From assembly GCF_900102165.1 (NCBI RefSeq), contig NZ_FNBD01000001.1, forward strand, positions 125,701 to 189,700: 64,000 bases of DNA, written 5' to 3'. The notes beneath the pieces are model-generated. The model made no database searches. It saw nothing but the letters and a program-made list of their open reading frames with translations, and was not told where the DNA came from. This document shows positions 54,908 to 63,708 of this stretch, in pieces. Position numbers and translations under genes: made by a program. The DNA is from Cellulophaga baltica (GTDB lineage Bacteria; Bacteroidota; Bacteroidia; Flavobacteriales; Flavobacteriaceae). How positions within the stretch are numbered: the first letter of the stretch is position 1; every line of letters starts with the position of its first letter.

Positions 54908-55026
54908 ATTTCACATCAACTTTAATTGATAAAGTCTGTAGCCGTAAAGAGCTGGTAGTTGAGCACACTTAACAATTTTATCTGTCAGCTACGACTAAAA
55001 AATCCCTAAGTATAACCCATAACCTT

Positions 55027-55034
55027 TATTTTTG
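55027..55034 (+). promoter_or_regulatory. Candidate -7 element for the first PAP2 gene
   Basis: TATTTTTG fits TAnnTTTG, 35 bp upstream of the ATG at 55070. The 160 bp before it, after the tRNA terminator, hold nothing I recognise. Confidence 0.45.
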
Positions 55035-55069
55035 TAATTTATAGCTGTACAATACACCCATTAAATTCT

Positions 55070-55948
55070 ATGCAAAATCATAAAATAACTCAGAAGGTAA
55101 AAATACTCCCTATCGTAATTTTCTTCCTTATTGGCTTACGCCATCTACAAGGACAACAATCTTTAGAAACACAGCCTTTTTCTGATTCTACAGAAACTAC
55201 ATGGCAGTCTTTCAAATATGATTTAGGCAGTGTTTTTGGAGGCGTAGGCTATTCTTACACCAGACCCTTACATTGGCAAGGCAAACAATGGGCTACTCTT
55301 GGAGCTATCACTGCAGGAACAGGAATACTTTATATTTTTGATGAAGAAACTTCTAATTTTTCGATACGCCAAAAAGAAGGAATTCCTGAATTTATAAGAG
55401 ACTACGGAAGTGAATTTGGGAGTCCACAATACAACTACATGTTTACCGGAGGAGTCTACTTAACAGGCTTAGTCACCAAAAACGAAAAATTAAGACGTAC
55501 TGGAGTTCTCTTGATCGCGTCTGCTACTTCCGCCGGACTACTGCAGCAATTAACCAAATCTCTTGTAGGTAGAGCACGTCCTGTAAGCGGAAAAACAAAA
55601 GATACTTTTGATCCTTTTAATCCTAGTAGAAATTTTCATTCTTTTCCTTCCGGTCATACCATGTTAGCTTTTACCAACGCCTACGCTATTGCAAAGCAAT
55701 TTAAAAATCCGTGGACAAAAGCAGGTATTTATACCGTAGGGCTCATCCCTGGTGTTTCTAGAATGTGGGACGGCCAGCATTGGTTAACTGATGTAGCACT
55801 AGGAGTAGCCATCAGTATCTTCACTGTAGAATCTATAGATAGATATCTTGATGGACGATACGATGAAAAGTATAATGATCAGTCTAAGAAAGTAAGTTGG
55901 AATTTAGACTTAGGACCAGGTAAAATTGGAATTGTTGGTCGGTTTTAA
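55070..55948 (+). CDS. PAP2-family phosphatase, exported/membrane type
   Basis: A 292-residue PAP2 (type 2 phosphatidic acid phosphatase) protein. A signal-like hydrophobic N-terminus (to about 30) is followed by the three signature motifs: KSLVGRARP (K-x6-RP, about 164), FPSGHTML (about 191), and SRMWDGQHWLTDVALG (about 224). Catalysis is on the periplasmic face. Possible substrates are phosphatidate, phosphatidylglycerophosphate or C55-PP. The next gene is another PAP2 protein with a different motif 2. Confidence 0.88.
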   Translation: MQNHKITQKVKILPIVIFFLIGLRHLQGQQSLETQPFSDSTETTWQSFKYDLGSVFGGVGYSYTRPLHWQGKQWATLGAITAGTGILYIFDEETSNFSIRQKEGIPEFIRDYGSEFGSPQYNYMFTGGVYLTGLVTKNEKLRRTGVLLIASATSAGLLQQLTKSLVGRARPVSGKTKDTFDPFNPSRNFHSFPSGHTMLAFTNAYAIAKQFKNPWTKAGIYTVGLIPGVSRMWDGQHWLTDVALGVAISIFTVESIDRYLDGRYDEKYNDQSKKVSWNLDLGPGKIGIVGRF

Positions 55949-55993
55949 TCCAAGAAATTATAGTACCCTAAAAATTACTAGTTATCCTATTTT

Positions 55994-56578
55994 ATGCTAG
56001 AAGAGCTTGTTAAAATTGATCAAGACATTTTTTTATATTTAAACGGACTTGGCACACCTACCTGGGACGGATTATGGATATACCTATCTAGAACATTAAG
56101 CTTTGTTACTATTCCTATTTACCTATTCATGCTATATTACACCTATAGAAGTTTTGGACTCATAAAAACCATCTATATTGTAATTACAGTAGTAGCACTA
56201 CTGCTAAGCACAGAACAACTATCCATTATTGTAAAAAACAGCGTAGCCAGATTAAGACCTTGTCATGACGAAGAAATTAGTCTTCTCATGCGAAATGTAA
56301 GAAATCATTGTGGCGGTAAATTTGGGTATTTTTCTGCCCATGCAGCTAACTCTTCAGCCTTAGCGGGATTCTTTAGTTTACTTTTTTACAAAAAAAATAA
56401 ATTGATACTTTTAGGATTAACATCTTGGGCACTCCTTGTCAGTTATAGTCGCATTTATCTAGGAGTACACTACCCTTTAGATATCATTACTGGATTAACT
56501 GTTGGCACAACATTGAGTCTCCTATACATTTTTCTACTCAAAAAACTACCTATTTTCAAGAGCTCATATTTTATTTAA
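55994..56578 (+). CDS. PAP2-family membrane phosphatase
   Basis: A 194-residue integral membrane protein with five or six hydrophobic helices. Motifs: KNSVARLRPCHDEE (about 76), FSAHAANSSALAG (about 112, in place of the PSGH found in the neighbour) and SYSRIYLGVHYPLDIITG (about 148). It is half the size of the upstream paralogue, with a compact form like lipid-A or undecaprenyl-pyrophosphate phosphatases. The catalytic His of motif 2 is kept. It starts 45 bp after the first PAP2 gene and is probably co-transcribed. Confidence 0.88.
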   Translation: MLEELVKIDQDIFLYLNGLGTPTWDGLWIYLSRTLSFVTIPIYLFMLYYTYRSFGLIKTIYIVITVVALLLSTEQLSIIVKNSVARLRPCHDEEISLLMRNVRNHCGGKFGYFSAHAANSSALAGFFSLLFYKKNKLILLGLTSWALLVSYSRIYLGVHYPLDIITGLTVGTTLSLLYIFLLKKLPIFKSSYFI

Positions 56579-56943
56579 GGCATTATTACCTTGCAATAAA
56601 GTAAAGAATGCGATGCAGTTGGTGTAACAGTTTACGTGAATTTTACATTTGACAAATACTTCTAAAAAAACTACTGAGAATTTTATTTTAAGTTTATTTT
56701 GGCTACCTTATCTGAATAACTATTTCTTACTAGTATAAATTACCATTCAATAGCTTCTATAACCTTCATAAACACTAATTATTGAGCACCAACATCAGTT
56801 AAAAAAGAAAAAGCAACAGATACTTTCCCGTATTCATTTGCTTCCCTTACCACCTATTGAAACACCTAATCACTTTAAATAATAAATAGTTGAAAAAGGA
56901 TTCTATTCTGTAATTCCTAAACTCCATACTTAACAAATTAAAC
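56579..56943. other. 365-bp intergenic region, nothing recognised
   Basis: An AT-rich stretch with no coding frame, clear hairpin or TAnnTTTG element. It probably holds the rimK promoter. Confidence 0.6.
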
Positions 56944-57819
56944 ATGAAAATTGTAATCCTATCCGCAAATCAAAATCTGTATTCTACGAAAAGACTCATT
57001 GAAGCAGGTGAAAAAAAGGGACATGAAATGGTTGTCGTTAACCATACTAAATGCGACTTAGTCATTGAAAAAAAAAGACCTTGTATTGTTTACAAAGGAG
57101 AAGAAATTACTGATGTAGATGGCGTAATTCCTAGAATTGGAGCTTCTGTAACTTTTTATGGTACAGCTGTTGTTAGGCAATTTGAAATGATGAAAGTCTT
57201 TACCGCTACGGAATCTCAGGCATTGGTACGATCTAGAGATAAATTAAGAAGCTTACAAATTTTATCTAGAGCAGGATTGGGCTTGCCCAAAACCGTTTTT
57301 AGTAATTACTCTAAAGACGTTAGCGGTGTAATTGATAAAGTAGGTGGCGCACCCCTGGTAATAAAACTATTAGAAGGTACTCAAGGTTTAGGTGTTGTTC
57401 TAGCAGATAATCGAAATTCTGCTGAATCTATTTTAGAAGCCTTTAATGGGCTACAAGCACGAGTTATCGTTCAAGAGTTCATCAAAGAAGCAAAAGGCGC
57501 AGATATTAGAGCTTTTGTTGTTGACGGGGTTGTTGTGGGCGCTATGAAAAGACAAGGTAAAGAAGGTGAATTTAGATCTAACTTACACCGTGGAGGTACA
57601 GCCAATATTATAGAATTAACAGATGAAGAAGAAAATGCAGCTCTTAAAGCCGCTAAATGTTTAGGCTTAGGTATTGCAGGTGTAGATATGCTACAGTCTT
57701 CTCGTGGCCCATTAATATTAGAAGTAAATTCTTCTCCCGGATTAGAAGGTATTGAAATTGCTACTGGAAAGAATATTGCAGGACATATTATAAAATACGT
57801 TGAAAGAAATGCCGAATAA
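56944..57819 (+). CDS. rimK: RimK-family ATP-grasp ligase
   Basis: A 291-residue ATP-grasp enzyme of the RimK type. E. coli RimK adds glutamate residues to the C-terminus of ribosomal protein S6. The N-terminal [17 protein letters not shown], the [18 protein letters not shown] (about 59), [18 protein letters not shown] (about 139) and the metal-binding [12 protein letters not shown] (about 262) are all present. The 3' end overlaps the downstream peptidase-like gene by 11 bp. Whether its target is S6 or another acceptor, as for other RimK homologues, is not visible here. Confidence 0.92.
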   Translation: MKIVILSANQNLYSTKRLIEAGEKKGHEMVVVNHTKCDLVIEKKRPCIVYKGEEITDVDGVIPRIGASVTFYGTAVVRQFEMMKVFTATESQALVRSRDKLRSLQILSRAGLGLPKTVFSNYSKDVSGVIDKVGGAPLVIKLLEGTQGLGVVLADNRNSAESILEAFNGLQARVIVQEFIKEAKGADIRAFVVDGVVVGAMKRQGKEGEFRSNLHRGGTANIIELTDEEENAALKAAKCLGLGIAGVDMLQSSRGPLILEVNSSPGLEGIEIATGKNIAGHIIKYVERNAE

Positions 57820-58783
57820 AAAAATTAGAGTTCTAGGCCAACTTATCTTACCTGGTGAAACACATCAATTATCGCTAAATATAGCAAAACTACATAGAGG
57901 CTCTACTATAGAAGTACCTGTTATAGTTTCAAGAGCTAAAGAAAGTGGCCCAACACTATTACTAACCGGCGGTATTCACGGTAATGAAATTAACGGTGTT
58001 GAAATTGTTCGAAAAATTATATCAGAAAAATATCATATTCCCACAGCTGGCATGACTATTTGCATCCCTGTGGTGAATGTTTTTGGATTTCTAAGCCAAA
58101 CCAGAGAATTTCCTGATGGTAGAGATTTGAATCGTGTTTTCCCTGGAAGTCTACGCGGATCACTTGCCAGCAGGTTTGCGTACCATATCGTAAAGGAGAT
58201 TGTTCCACATATTGATTACTGTATCGATTTTCATACGGGAGGCGATAGTCGTTTTAACGCACCGCAAATCAGAATTGGAAAAAATGATGCAGAAAGCCTA
58301 GAGCTAGCTAAAATATTTGGCACTAGATTTATCATTACCTCAGCCAAAAGAGAAAAATCTTTTAGAGAGACCTTAAATAAGTTGAACAAAAAAGTACTCT
58401 TATTTGAAGGAGGAAAATCTTTAAACATCAATAATGAAGTTTCTAAAATTGGCCTAACAGGTACTCTTAAAGTCATGCAGCAATTAGGGATTCGTAATTT
58501 TCAAAAAGAAATAGCCACTCTAAAACCGCTGAAAGAAACTACCTATTTGGTGAGCGACTCTGCATGGATAAGAGCAAAATTCTCCGGCCTTTTTCACCCA
58601 ACAATACAACTAGGGCAGTTTGTAAATGTTGGAGATAATTTAGGAAGCCTGTCTGATCCGTTTGGTTATTTTGAGAAAAAACAAAAAGCAACTTTTGCGG
58701 GTCACATCATTTGTGTTAATCAATCACCTATCGTTAACCAAGGAGATGCTATTGTACATATTACCAAAAATGAAGCCCTATAA
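57809..58783 (+). CDS. Succinylglutamate desuccinylase/aspartoacylase-family (M14-like) protein
   Basis: A 324-residue zinc-dependent amidohydrolase/carboxypeptidase-like protein. The HxxE motif is in [14 protein letters not shown] (about 56) and the third ligand in [13 protein letters not shown] (about 141). [12 protein letters not shown] (about 102) is also typical of the AstE/AspA family. A C-terminal beta-rich portion (about 255-320, [15 protein letters not shown]) resembles the biotinyl-like tail of the family. The ATG at 57809 is used, not the TTG at 57800. Overlap with rimK suggests the two genes act in opposite directions on one amide-linked modification; this is inference. Confidence 0.88.
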   Translation: MPNKKIRVLGQLILPGETHQLSLNIAKLHRGSTIEVPVIVSRAKESGPTLLLTGGIHGNEINGVEIVRKIISEKYHIPTAGMTICIPVVNVFGFLSQTREFPDGRDLNRVFPGSLRGSLASRFAYHIVKEIVPHIDYCIDFHTGGDSRFNAPQIRIGKNDAESLELAKIFGTRFIITSAKREKSFRETLNKLNKKVLLFEGGKSLNINNEVSKIGLTGTLKVMQQLGIRNFQKEIATLKPLKETTYLVSDSAWIRAKFSGLFHPTIQLGQFVNVGDNLGSLSDPFGYFEKKQKATFAGHIICVNQSPIVNQGDAIVHITKNEAL

Positions 58784-58814
58784 CTTAACTTTTGCAAAAC
58801 TTAGGTAAATACAA

Positions 58815-58847
58815 AAAAGGCTCAAGAAAATTATTCTTGAGCCTTTT
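58815..58847. terminator. Bidirectional terminator after the rimK operon
   Basis: A 14-bp stem, AAAAGGCTCAAGAA with TTCTTGAGCCTTTT, has a 5-nt loop and flanking A/T runs. It lies between the peptidase-like gene and the convergent small gene. Confidence 0.92.
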
Positions 58848-58869
58848 GTATTTACAATTCTGAATCTTC

Positions 58870-59091
58870 TTAAACAACAAGCTTTCCGTTAAGACGCTTA
58901 TCTATCTTACGCTTAATTACCGTTAAACGCTTCATAACGTCCATTAACTCTGTATCTTTACTTTCCTTGTATATTTCGTTAAGTGCCAATATCAAGGTTT
59001 TTGCTTCTCTTGAAGCCTCTACTCTATCGCTAGTTGTCATACCTGACATTTTTCGCCCTTCAAATTCTAATGCTTTTTCTAATACATCCAT
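58870..59091 (-). CDS. Small charged helical protein, function unknown
   Basis: A 73-residue highly charged helical protein with no signal peptide or membrane segment. The ATG at 59091 (MDVLEKALEFEGRK) is followed by long amphipathic stretches such as MDVMKRLTVIKRKIDKRLNG. It is read in the direction of the flanking terminator, and intergenic DNA surrounds it on both sides. It is probably a real small gene, but I recognise no family. Confidence 0.65.
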   Translation of the reverse strand: MDVLEKALEFEGRKMSGMTTSDRVEASREAKTLILALNEIYKESKDTELMDVMKRLTVIKRKIDKRLNGKLVV

Positions 59092-59362
59092 AGCTACATT
59101 TTTTAAATCTACCTTGTCTATAAATTCATTTTGTTCAAATACAACGATAATTTAAGACCCTTTATTATAAAATTCAAACATATTTTAGTTCCACAATTAA
59201 TGCAAATAAATAAGGTCAAAAGTATAAAATCTTATAAACAAATCTACAAAATACCTAATTATACCAAACCATGAAATTTGCAATTAGTAATATTTTAACC
59301 CTATTTGAATATAAGAAGATCTTATCAATCTAATATAAGTTAATTAAATATAACTAAAAAAA

Positions 59363-60943
59363 CTATTGCTTGAGATTTTTTATTACCCATTCTAGCTCTG
59401 GATCTTCATTCTCAGCTCTATTTTCTTTATTGGGAACAATACGCACGTCTGGCTTTATACCATACCCTATTTCTTGATTTTCAAAGGGAGATTGTATGTG
59501 CAACATTCCAAAACTTACCGTTACTTTTGAATTTGGCAATTGAATAAACTTACTAATTCCCGCAACTGTTCCGTTATAATGCCCGCCTGTCTCTTCGCCC
59601 ACAAATGTAGCCCTACCCGAGCCTTTTAAGGCCGTTGAAAGAATTGAAGATGCAGAAAAGGAATTTCCATTAATTAAAACATATAATGCTCCATCAAAAT
59701 GGAGCTCTTTTGGCTTTTTATTCTCTTTAGATGTTTTAAACTTATAATATAATACACCATTTTTCTTATGCGTTCTTGTATATTCTAACGGTATGGTAAC
59801 CGGTGCCACAATAACACCAAGCACATTTAACAAAAAGGGACTTCTACGGGATATAAGTCCTTTATGAAAAGGAATTCTGGTTTTACTTTCTCCCTTACGT
59901 ATAAATTGATGCTCTTTATCTGTTAAGTACGCATACAAAAGAGCTATCTCATCTAATCTACCTCCTGTGTTATCTCGGAGATCTAATACAAGTGTATTAG
60001 CTTTAGCCGATGCTATCTTTTGAAAAGATTCTTCATAAAAATTAGAGTACGGACCATTTGAGAATCCTCTGATTTTCATATACGCTATCGTACTGTCTTG
60101 CTCTAGAAACCTAAAATTACGCGTGCACTGGTTTTTACTTTTGTCAAAACCATATTTAGAATTATCCTTTCTCCTAATTTTATCTAAACGCTTTTCATCC
60201 TTCTTTTCTTGCTTTGCTAGCACAAGCTCTTTTACGGTAGAGTCTTTTGGCATTTTCTTTACATTTGAAGAATCTTTCGGAATAGTCCTCAGCATTTTTG
60301 TGAAAATAGAATCTTTATGCCTAAGTTTTAACTCCAAGCTATCTAACCGTCCCTTATCTCGTAAATAGAAACCCGAAAAACGCAAGGCAACAAACCTATC
60401 TTTAAACGTAGTATTATACCCATCTGAAGAAAATACATGCTGGTAATTAGACACCAAATCATCTATAGGCTCCTTATTTACCGCTAATACTTCTGCTCCT
60501 ACAAGCGTACTATCTAAACCATAATTATCTCTTATTAGAAAGGCATCATCCACCTTTTCAAAAGCAACATCATAAAATTCAAATTTATCTTTTCTACGAA
60601 GTTTACGTTCTTTTTTTGTAAATCTTAGAAATGGCGGACTTATAGAAATATGACCTTGTCTCACCTCTGAAACTACAGGCGCCAACTTCTTATAAAAATC
60701 AGTACTAGCCATTGGCGCGTCTATGGTTCCTTTTAAGCTGTCAAATTTACGATCTAAATCTTCCTCTGTTATAAATTGGTACAATCTGGGATGTAGCTTT
60801 TTTAATTTGGCATAGACATGATCTACATCTTGGTGCAGCTCCTCTACTGTATGCAATTTTGTAATTTGACGGTTATAGCTCTTTATACTCACACATGATG
60901 TGATCACCAAAAACAATAAAAAAATTAAACATTTATATCTCAT
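59363..60943 (-). CDS. S41-family peptidase, lipoprotein
   Basis: A 526-residue protein with a lipoprotein signal (MRYKCLIFLLFLVITSC, lipobox Cys17), so it is anchored to a membrane on the periplasmic side. The C-terminal S41 (C-terminal processing) domain shows the catalytic Ser in INGNSFSASSIL (about 425) and a conserved GEETGGHYNG (about 446). DLRDNTGGRLDEIALLYA (about 325) is the domain entry. There is no clear PDZ domain. The ATG at 60943 gives the signal peptide; the earlier in-frame start at 60964 does not. Substrates are unknown. Confidence 0.87.
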   Translation of the reverse strand: MRYKCLIFLLFLVITSCVSIKSYNRQITKLHTVEELHQDVDHVYAKLKKLHPRLYQFITEEDLDRKFDSLKGTIDAPMASTDFYKKLAPVVSEVRQGHISISPPFLRFTKKERKLRRKDKFEFYDVAFEKVDDAFLIRDNYGLDSTLVGAEVLAVNKEPIDDLVSNYQHVFSSDGYNTTFKDRFVALRFSGFYLRDKGRLDSLELKLRHKDSIFTKMLRTIPKDSSNVKKMPKDSTVKELVLAKQEKKDEKRLDKIRRKDNSKYGFDKSKNQCTRNFRFLEQDSTIAYMKIRGFSNGPYSNFYEESFQKIASAKANTLVLDLRDNTGGRLDEIALLYAYLTDKEHQFIRKGESKTRIPFHKGLISRRSPFLLNVLGVIVAPVTIPLEYTRTHKKNGVLYYKFKTSKENKKPKELHFDGALYVLINGNSFSASSILSTALKGSGRATFVGEETGGHYNGTVAGISKFIQLPNSKVTVSFGMLHIQSPFENQEIGYGIKPDVRIVPNKENRAENEDPELEWVIKNLKQ

Positions 60944-61074
60944 AAATACACTTCTAAGTGTCACCCTATGCTACAGAATGATTTGTAAAACTATAAACCC
61001 TGAAATTACTATTTTACTTGAAAAAGACTAACAGAATAAGGTTTTAATTATCTTTATTCCTAAGTTTATAAAAT

Positions 61075-61710
61075 ATGCTTAAAAGAATTCTAAAAGTAAT
61101 TGCCGTATGTATCGTGTTATTTTTTGCGATACTACTTAGTTGTAATTACATTATTGATGTGTCTACAGAAGAAGAAACATACACATCAGTAGAAAAAATA
61201 CCGGCCAATAGAGTTGGCCTAATTTTAGGAACCGCGAAGAAGCTTGTATCCGGTCAACCCAACCCCTACTACACGCATAGAATTACAGCTACCATAGCCT
61301 TATATAAGGCTAATAAAATAAAATTCGTACTCGTAAGTGGAGATAACGGAAGTATTTATTACAATGAGCCTAAAGCCATTAAAAAGGATCTGGTAAAAGG
61401 CGGAATTCCTGAAGACAAAATATTTTTAGACTATGCCGGATTCAGAACGCTAGATTCCATGATGCGCGCAAAACATATTTTTGGACTAACTAGCGTTACA
61501 GTAATTTCTCAAGAATTTCACAATGACCGAGCCATTTACCTAGCGCATAAAAAAGGCTTAAAGGCCATAGGGTTCAATGCCAAAGACATCACCGGAAAAA
61601 ACGGCTTCAAAGTACAAATACGAGAATATTTTGCACGTGTAAAAGTATTTTTGGATCTACTAACAAATAAGCAACCTAAGTTTTACGGCGAAAAAATTGA
61701 GATAAAATAA
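61075..61710 (+). CDS. SanA/YdcF-like DUF218 protein
   Basis: A 211-residue protein with one N-terminal membrane helix (about 5-26) and a DUF218 domain: VGLILGTAKKLVSGQPNPYY (about 46), RITATIALYKANKIKFVLVSGDNG (split, about 69) and VTVISQEFHNDRAIYLAHKKG (split, about 141). This is the SanA type, described as a vancomycin-exclusion factor affecting the envelope barrier in E. coli. It is divergent from the S41 peptidase gene. The enzymatic reaction is not known. Confidence 0.9.
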   Translation: MLKRILKVIAVCIVLFFAILLSCNYIIDVSTEEETYTSVEKIPANRVGLILGTAKKLVSGQPNPYYTHRITATIALYKANKIKFVLVSGDNGSIYYNEPKAIKKDLVKGGIPEDKIFLDYAGFRTLDSMMRAKHIFGLTSVTVISQEFHNDRAIYLAHKKGLKAIGFNAKDITGKNGFKVQIREYFARVKVFLDLLTNKQPKFYGEKIEIK

Positions 61711-61764
61711 GCTATCAATTATCTCAATAAGACAGGCCGAATTTCAATGACCGCTACAAATCTA

Positions 61765-63699
61765 TTAGTTCAACTCATCATAGTTTAGCACGGTAATTAA
61801 AGTTCTATCATTCTGGTTATGCAAGAACTCTAAGCAATAAACACCATTTTTACATTGGTTTATCACTAGGTTTTCTCCATATCCAATGTATTCTGCTACA
61901 TTATCAGTCGCCACACCTTTACTAAGTAGGTAATTTTTAACGGCTGTAGCTCTGTCTTGTGACAATGCTAAGTTTCTAGAATCGCTTCCACGGCTATTGG
62001 TGTGTGATTCTACCTTAAGTCTAATATTAGGAAAATTCACAACGACAGCAGCCACCTTATCTAATTCTGAAGCAATTGCAGGTGTAATGGTACTTGAACC
62101 CTTAGCGAAATAGAATTTCTGTAATTTGATGACTGTTTTATTTTCTTTTTCTTCTACAACATCTTGAATAAAAGGCAAACCAATTTTTACATTTTGCGTA
62201 ACAGCTTTTACTTCTTCCTCCTGAAGGAACTTTTCATAAAAACGTCCGTGCCCTTTCTTATACGCTTTTACAGCATAGCCTTTTCTAAACGGAATTTCGA
62301 ATTCATAATTACCTTCAGCATCACTAACCGCTTGCTTAAGAATATTTTCATCCTCATCTAACAAGGTGATACTAGCTTCTTCTATAGCACGGTTATTAGC
62401 TGGATTCACAACTACGCCTTTAATAACGATAGTTTTTAAACCTGGTTTTTCCGTTACTTTAAAACCATAAATATCATCCTTACCCTTACCTCCTTCTCTA
62501 TTAGAAGAAAAATATCCTACATATAGATTATCTGCTTCGTTCTTTTTAATGATAAATCCGAAATCATCATAGGTACTATTAATTCCTTTACCAAGGTTCA
62601 CAGGAGTGCTAAAACCATCTGCAGTTATATTTGAAGTATACATATCCATACCTCCTAGACCGTAAAAAATATCAGACGAGAAAAACAAACTACCTTCAAA
62701 GATAAAAGGTGCAATTTCATTCCCAGAAGAATTTATTTTTGGTCCTAAATTAATAGGAGCAGACATAATTTGCCCATTATTTGTATGTACGTAGTAAATA
62801 TCTGTACCTCCAAAACCGCCTTCAAAATTTGCTGCAAAATAAAGCTTGCTTGTTGCTGCTTCATAGTATGGGTAATAAAAAGAAGTACTTAAATCTCTTA
62901 GTAAATATTCAAACTTTCCTTTTTCACTCACCAATCCAATGGCCAGCGTATTTTTACCTTTATTATCAAAGAGTAAATTATCACCATCTGCATTTGACAG
63001 CATATAGATAATACCTTTTAATGCTTCAGAATAAAAAGGGGTTGCCTTATGGTACTTAGAATTTGCTACCCTTTTAAATACTGTAGGAACCGTCACATCT
63101 CCATCTGCTTGTACTTTTCCAGAATAAATATCTAAATACGATTCTCCTGAAGGCTCATAGATTTTTCCTTTAGCTTTAGTACGACCGCTAGTAAACAGCA
63201 ATTCATCTTTATAAAATGCAGGAGAAAAATCTGCTTGCGGACTATTTAAATAACAATTAAAAAGAAGAAAATCTTGTTCTTTATTGGTATTATCCTCTAA
63301 AATTTCAAAGTTAAAGTCGGCGTTATCTTTTAATTCTTTAGAAAAGAAATTAGAAAAATTCTCCGTATAACTTGTAAATTCTTGCCTGCTTTTAGTTTTG
63401 CTAATAGACAGTAACAGTTTATTAATATAAGGAGTAGCTAGCGTAGTATCTTTCTGATATTGCTTCTCGTATAACTGAGCAGCCTTCGTATAGTTCCCGA
63501 CTCTCAAATAAGAATCTGCAAGGTTTAAATATTGCTGATTAGAGAGGCTATTTTTAGACAACTCTTTGGTATACTCCTTAATAGCATCTTTATAGGCATA
63601 CTCAAAAAAGAAATAGTCGCCTTTAGATTTCTTCTGTGCATTGGTAAATGCACTAAACATCAGTAAAAATAATAGGATGGCTTTTAGTTTCATTTTCAT
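61765..63699 (-). CDS. OmpA-family protein with TPR-like and PD40 repeats
   Basis: A 644-residue exported protein: signal peptide to FTNAQ (about residue 21), TPR-like helices (about 25-110), beta-propeller-like PD40 repeats (about 165-410, including FGGTDIYYVHTNNG and GLGGMDMYTSN), a CarboxypepD_reg-like domain (about 425-505) and a C-terminal OmpA peptidoglycan-binding domain (about 530-644, SHTNSRGSDSRNLALSQDRA). The layout matches OmpA partners of PorP/SprF proteins in T9SS/gliding loci. A PorP/SprF gene ends 9 bp upstream. It presumably links a surface complex to peptidoglycan. Confidence 0.92.
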   Translation of the reverse strand: MKMKLKAILLFLLMFSAFTNAQKKSKGDYFFFEYAYKDAIKEYTKELSKNSLSNQQYLNLADSYLRVGNYTKAAQLYEKQYQKDTTLATPYINKLLLSISKTKSRQEFTSYTENFSNFFSKELKDNADFNFEILEDNTNKEQDFLLFNCYLNSPQADFSPAFYKDELLFTSGRTKAKGKIYEPSGESYLDIYSGKVQADGDVTVPTVFKRVANSKYHKATPFYSEALKGIIYMLSNADGDNLLFDNKGKNTLAIGLVSEKGKFEYLLRDLSTSFYYPYYEAATSKLYFAANFEGGFGGTDIYYVHTNNGQIMSAPINLGPKINSSGNEIAPFIFEGSLFFSSDIFYGLGGMDMYTSNITADGFSTPVNLGKGINSTYDDFGFIIKKNEADNLYVGYFSSNREGGKGKDDIYGFKVTEKPGLKTIVIKGVVVNPANNRAIEEASITLLDEDENILKQAVSDAEGNYEFEIPFRKGYAVKAYKKGHGRFYEKFLQEEEVKAVTQNVKIGLPFIQDVVEEKENKTVIKLQKFYFAKGSSTITPAIASELDKVAAVVVNFPNIRLKVESHTNSRGSDSRNLALSQDRATAVKNYLLSKGVATDNVAEYIGYGENLVINQCKNGVYCLEFLHNQNDRTLITVLNYDELN

Positions 63700-63708
63700 G
63701 CTTTAGTA

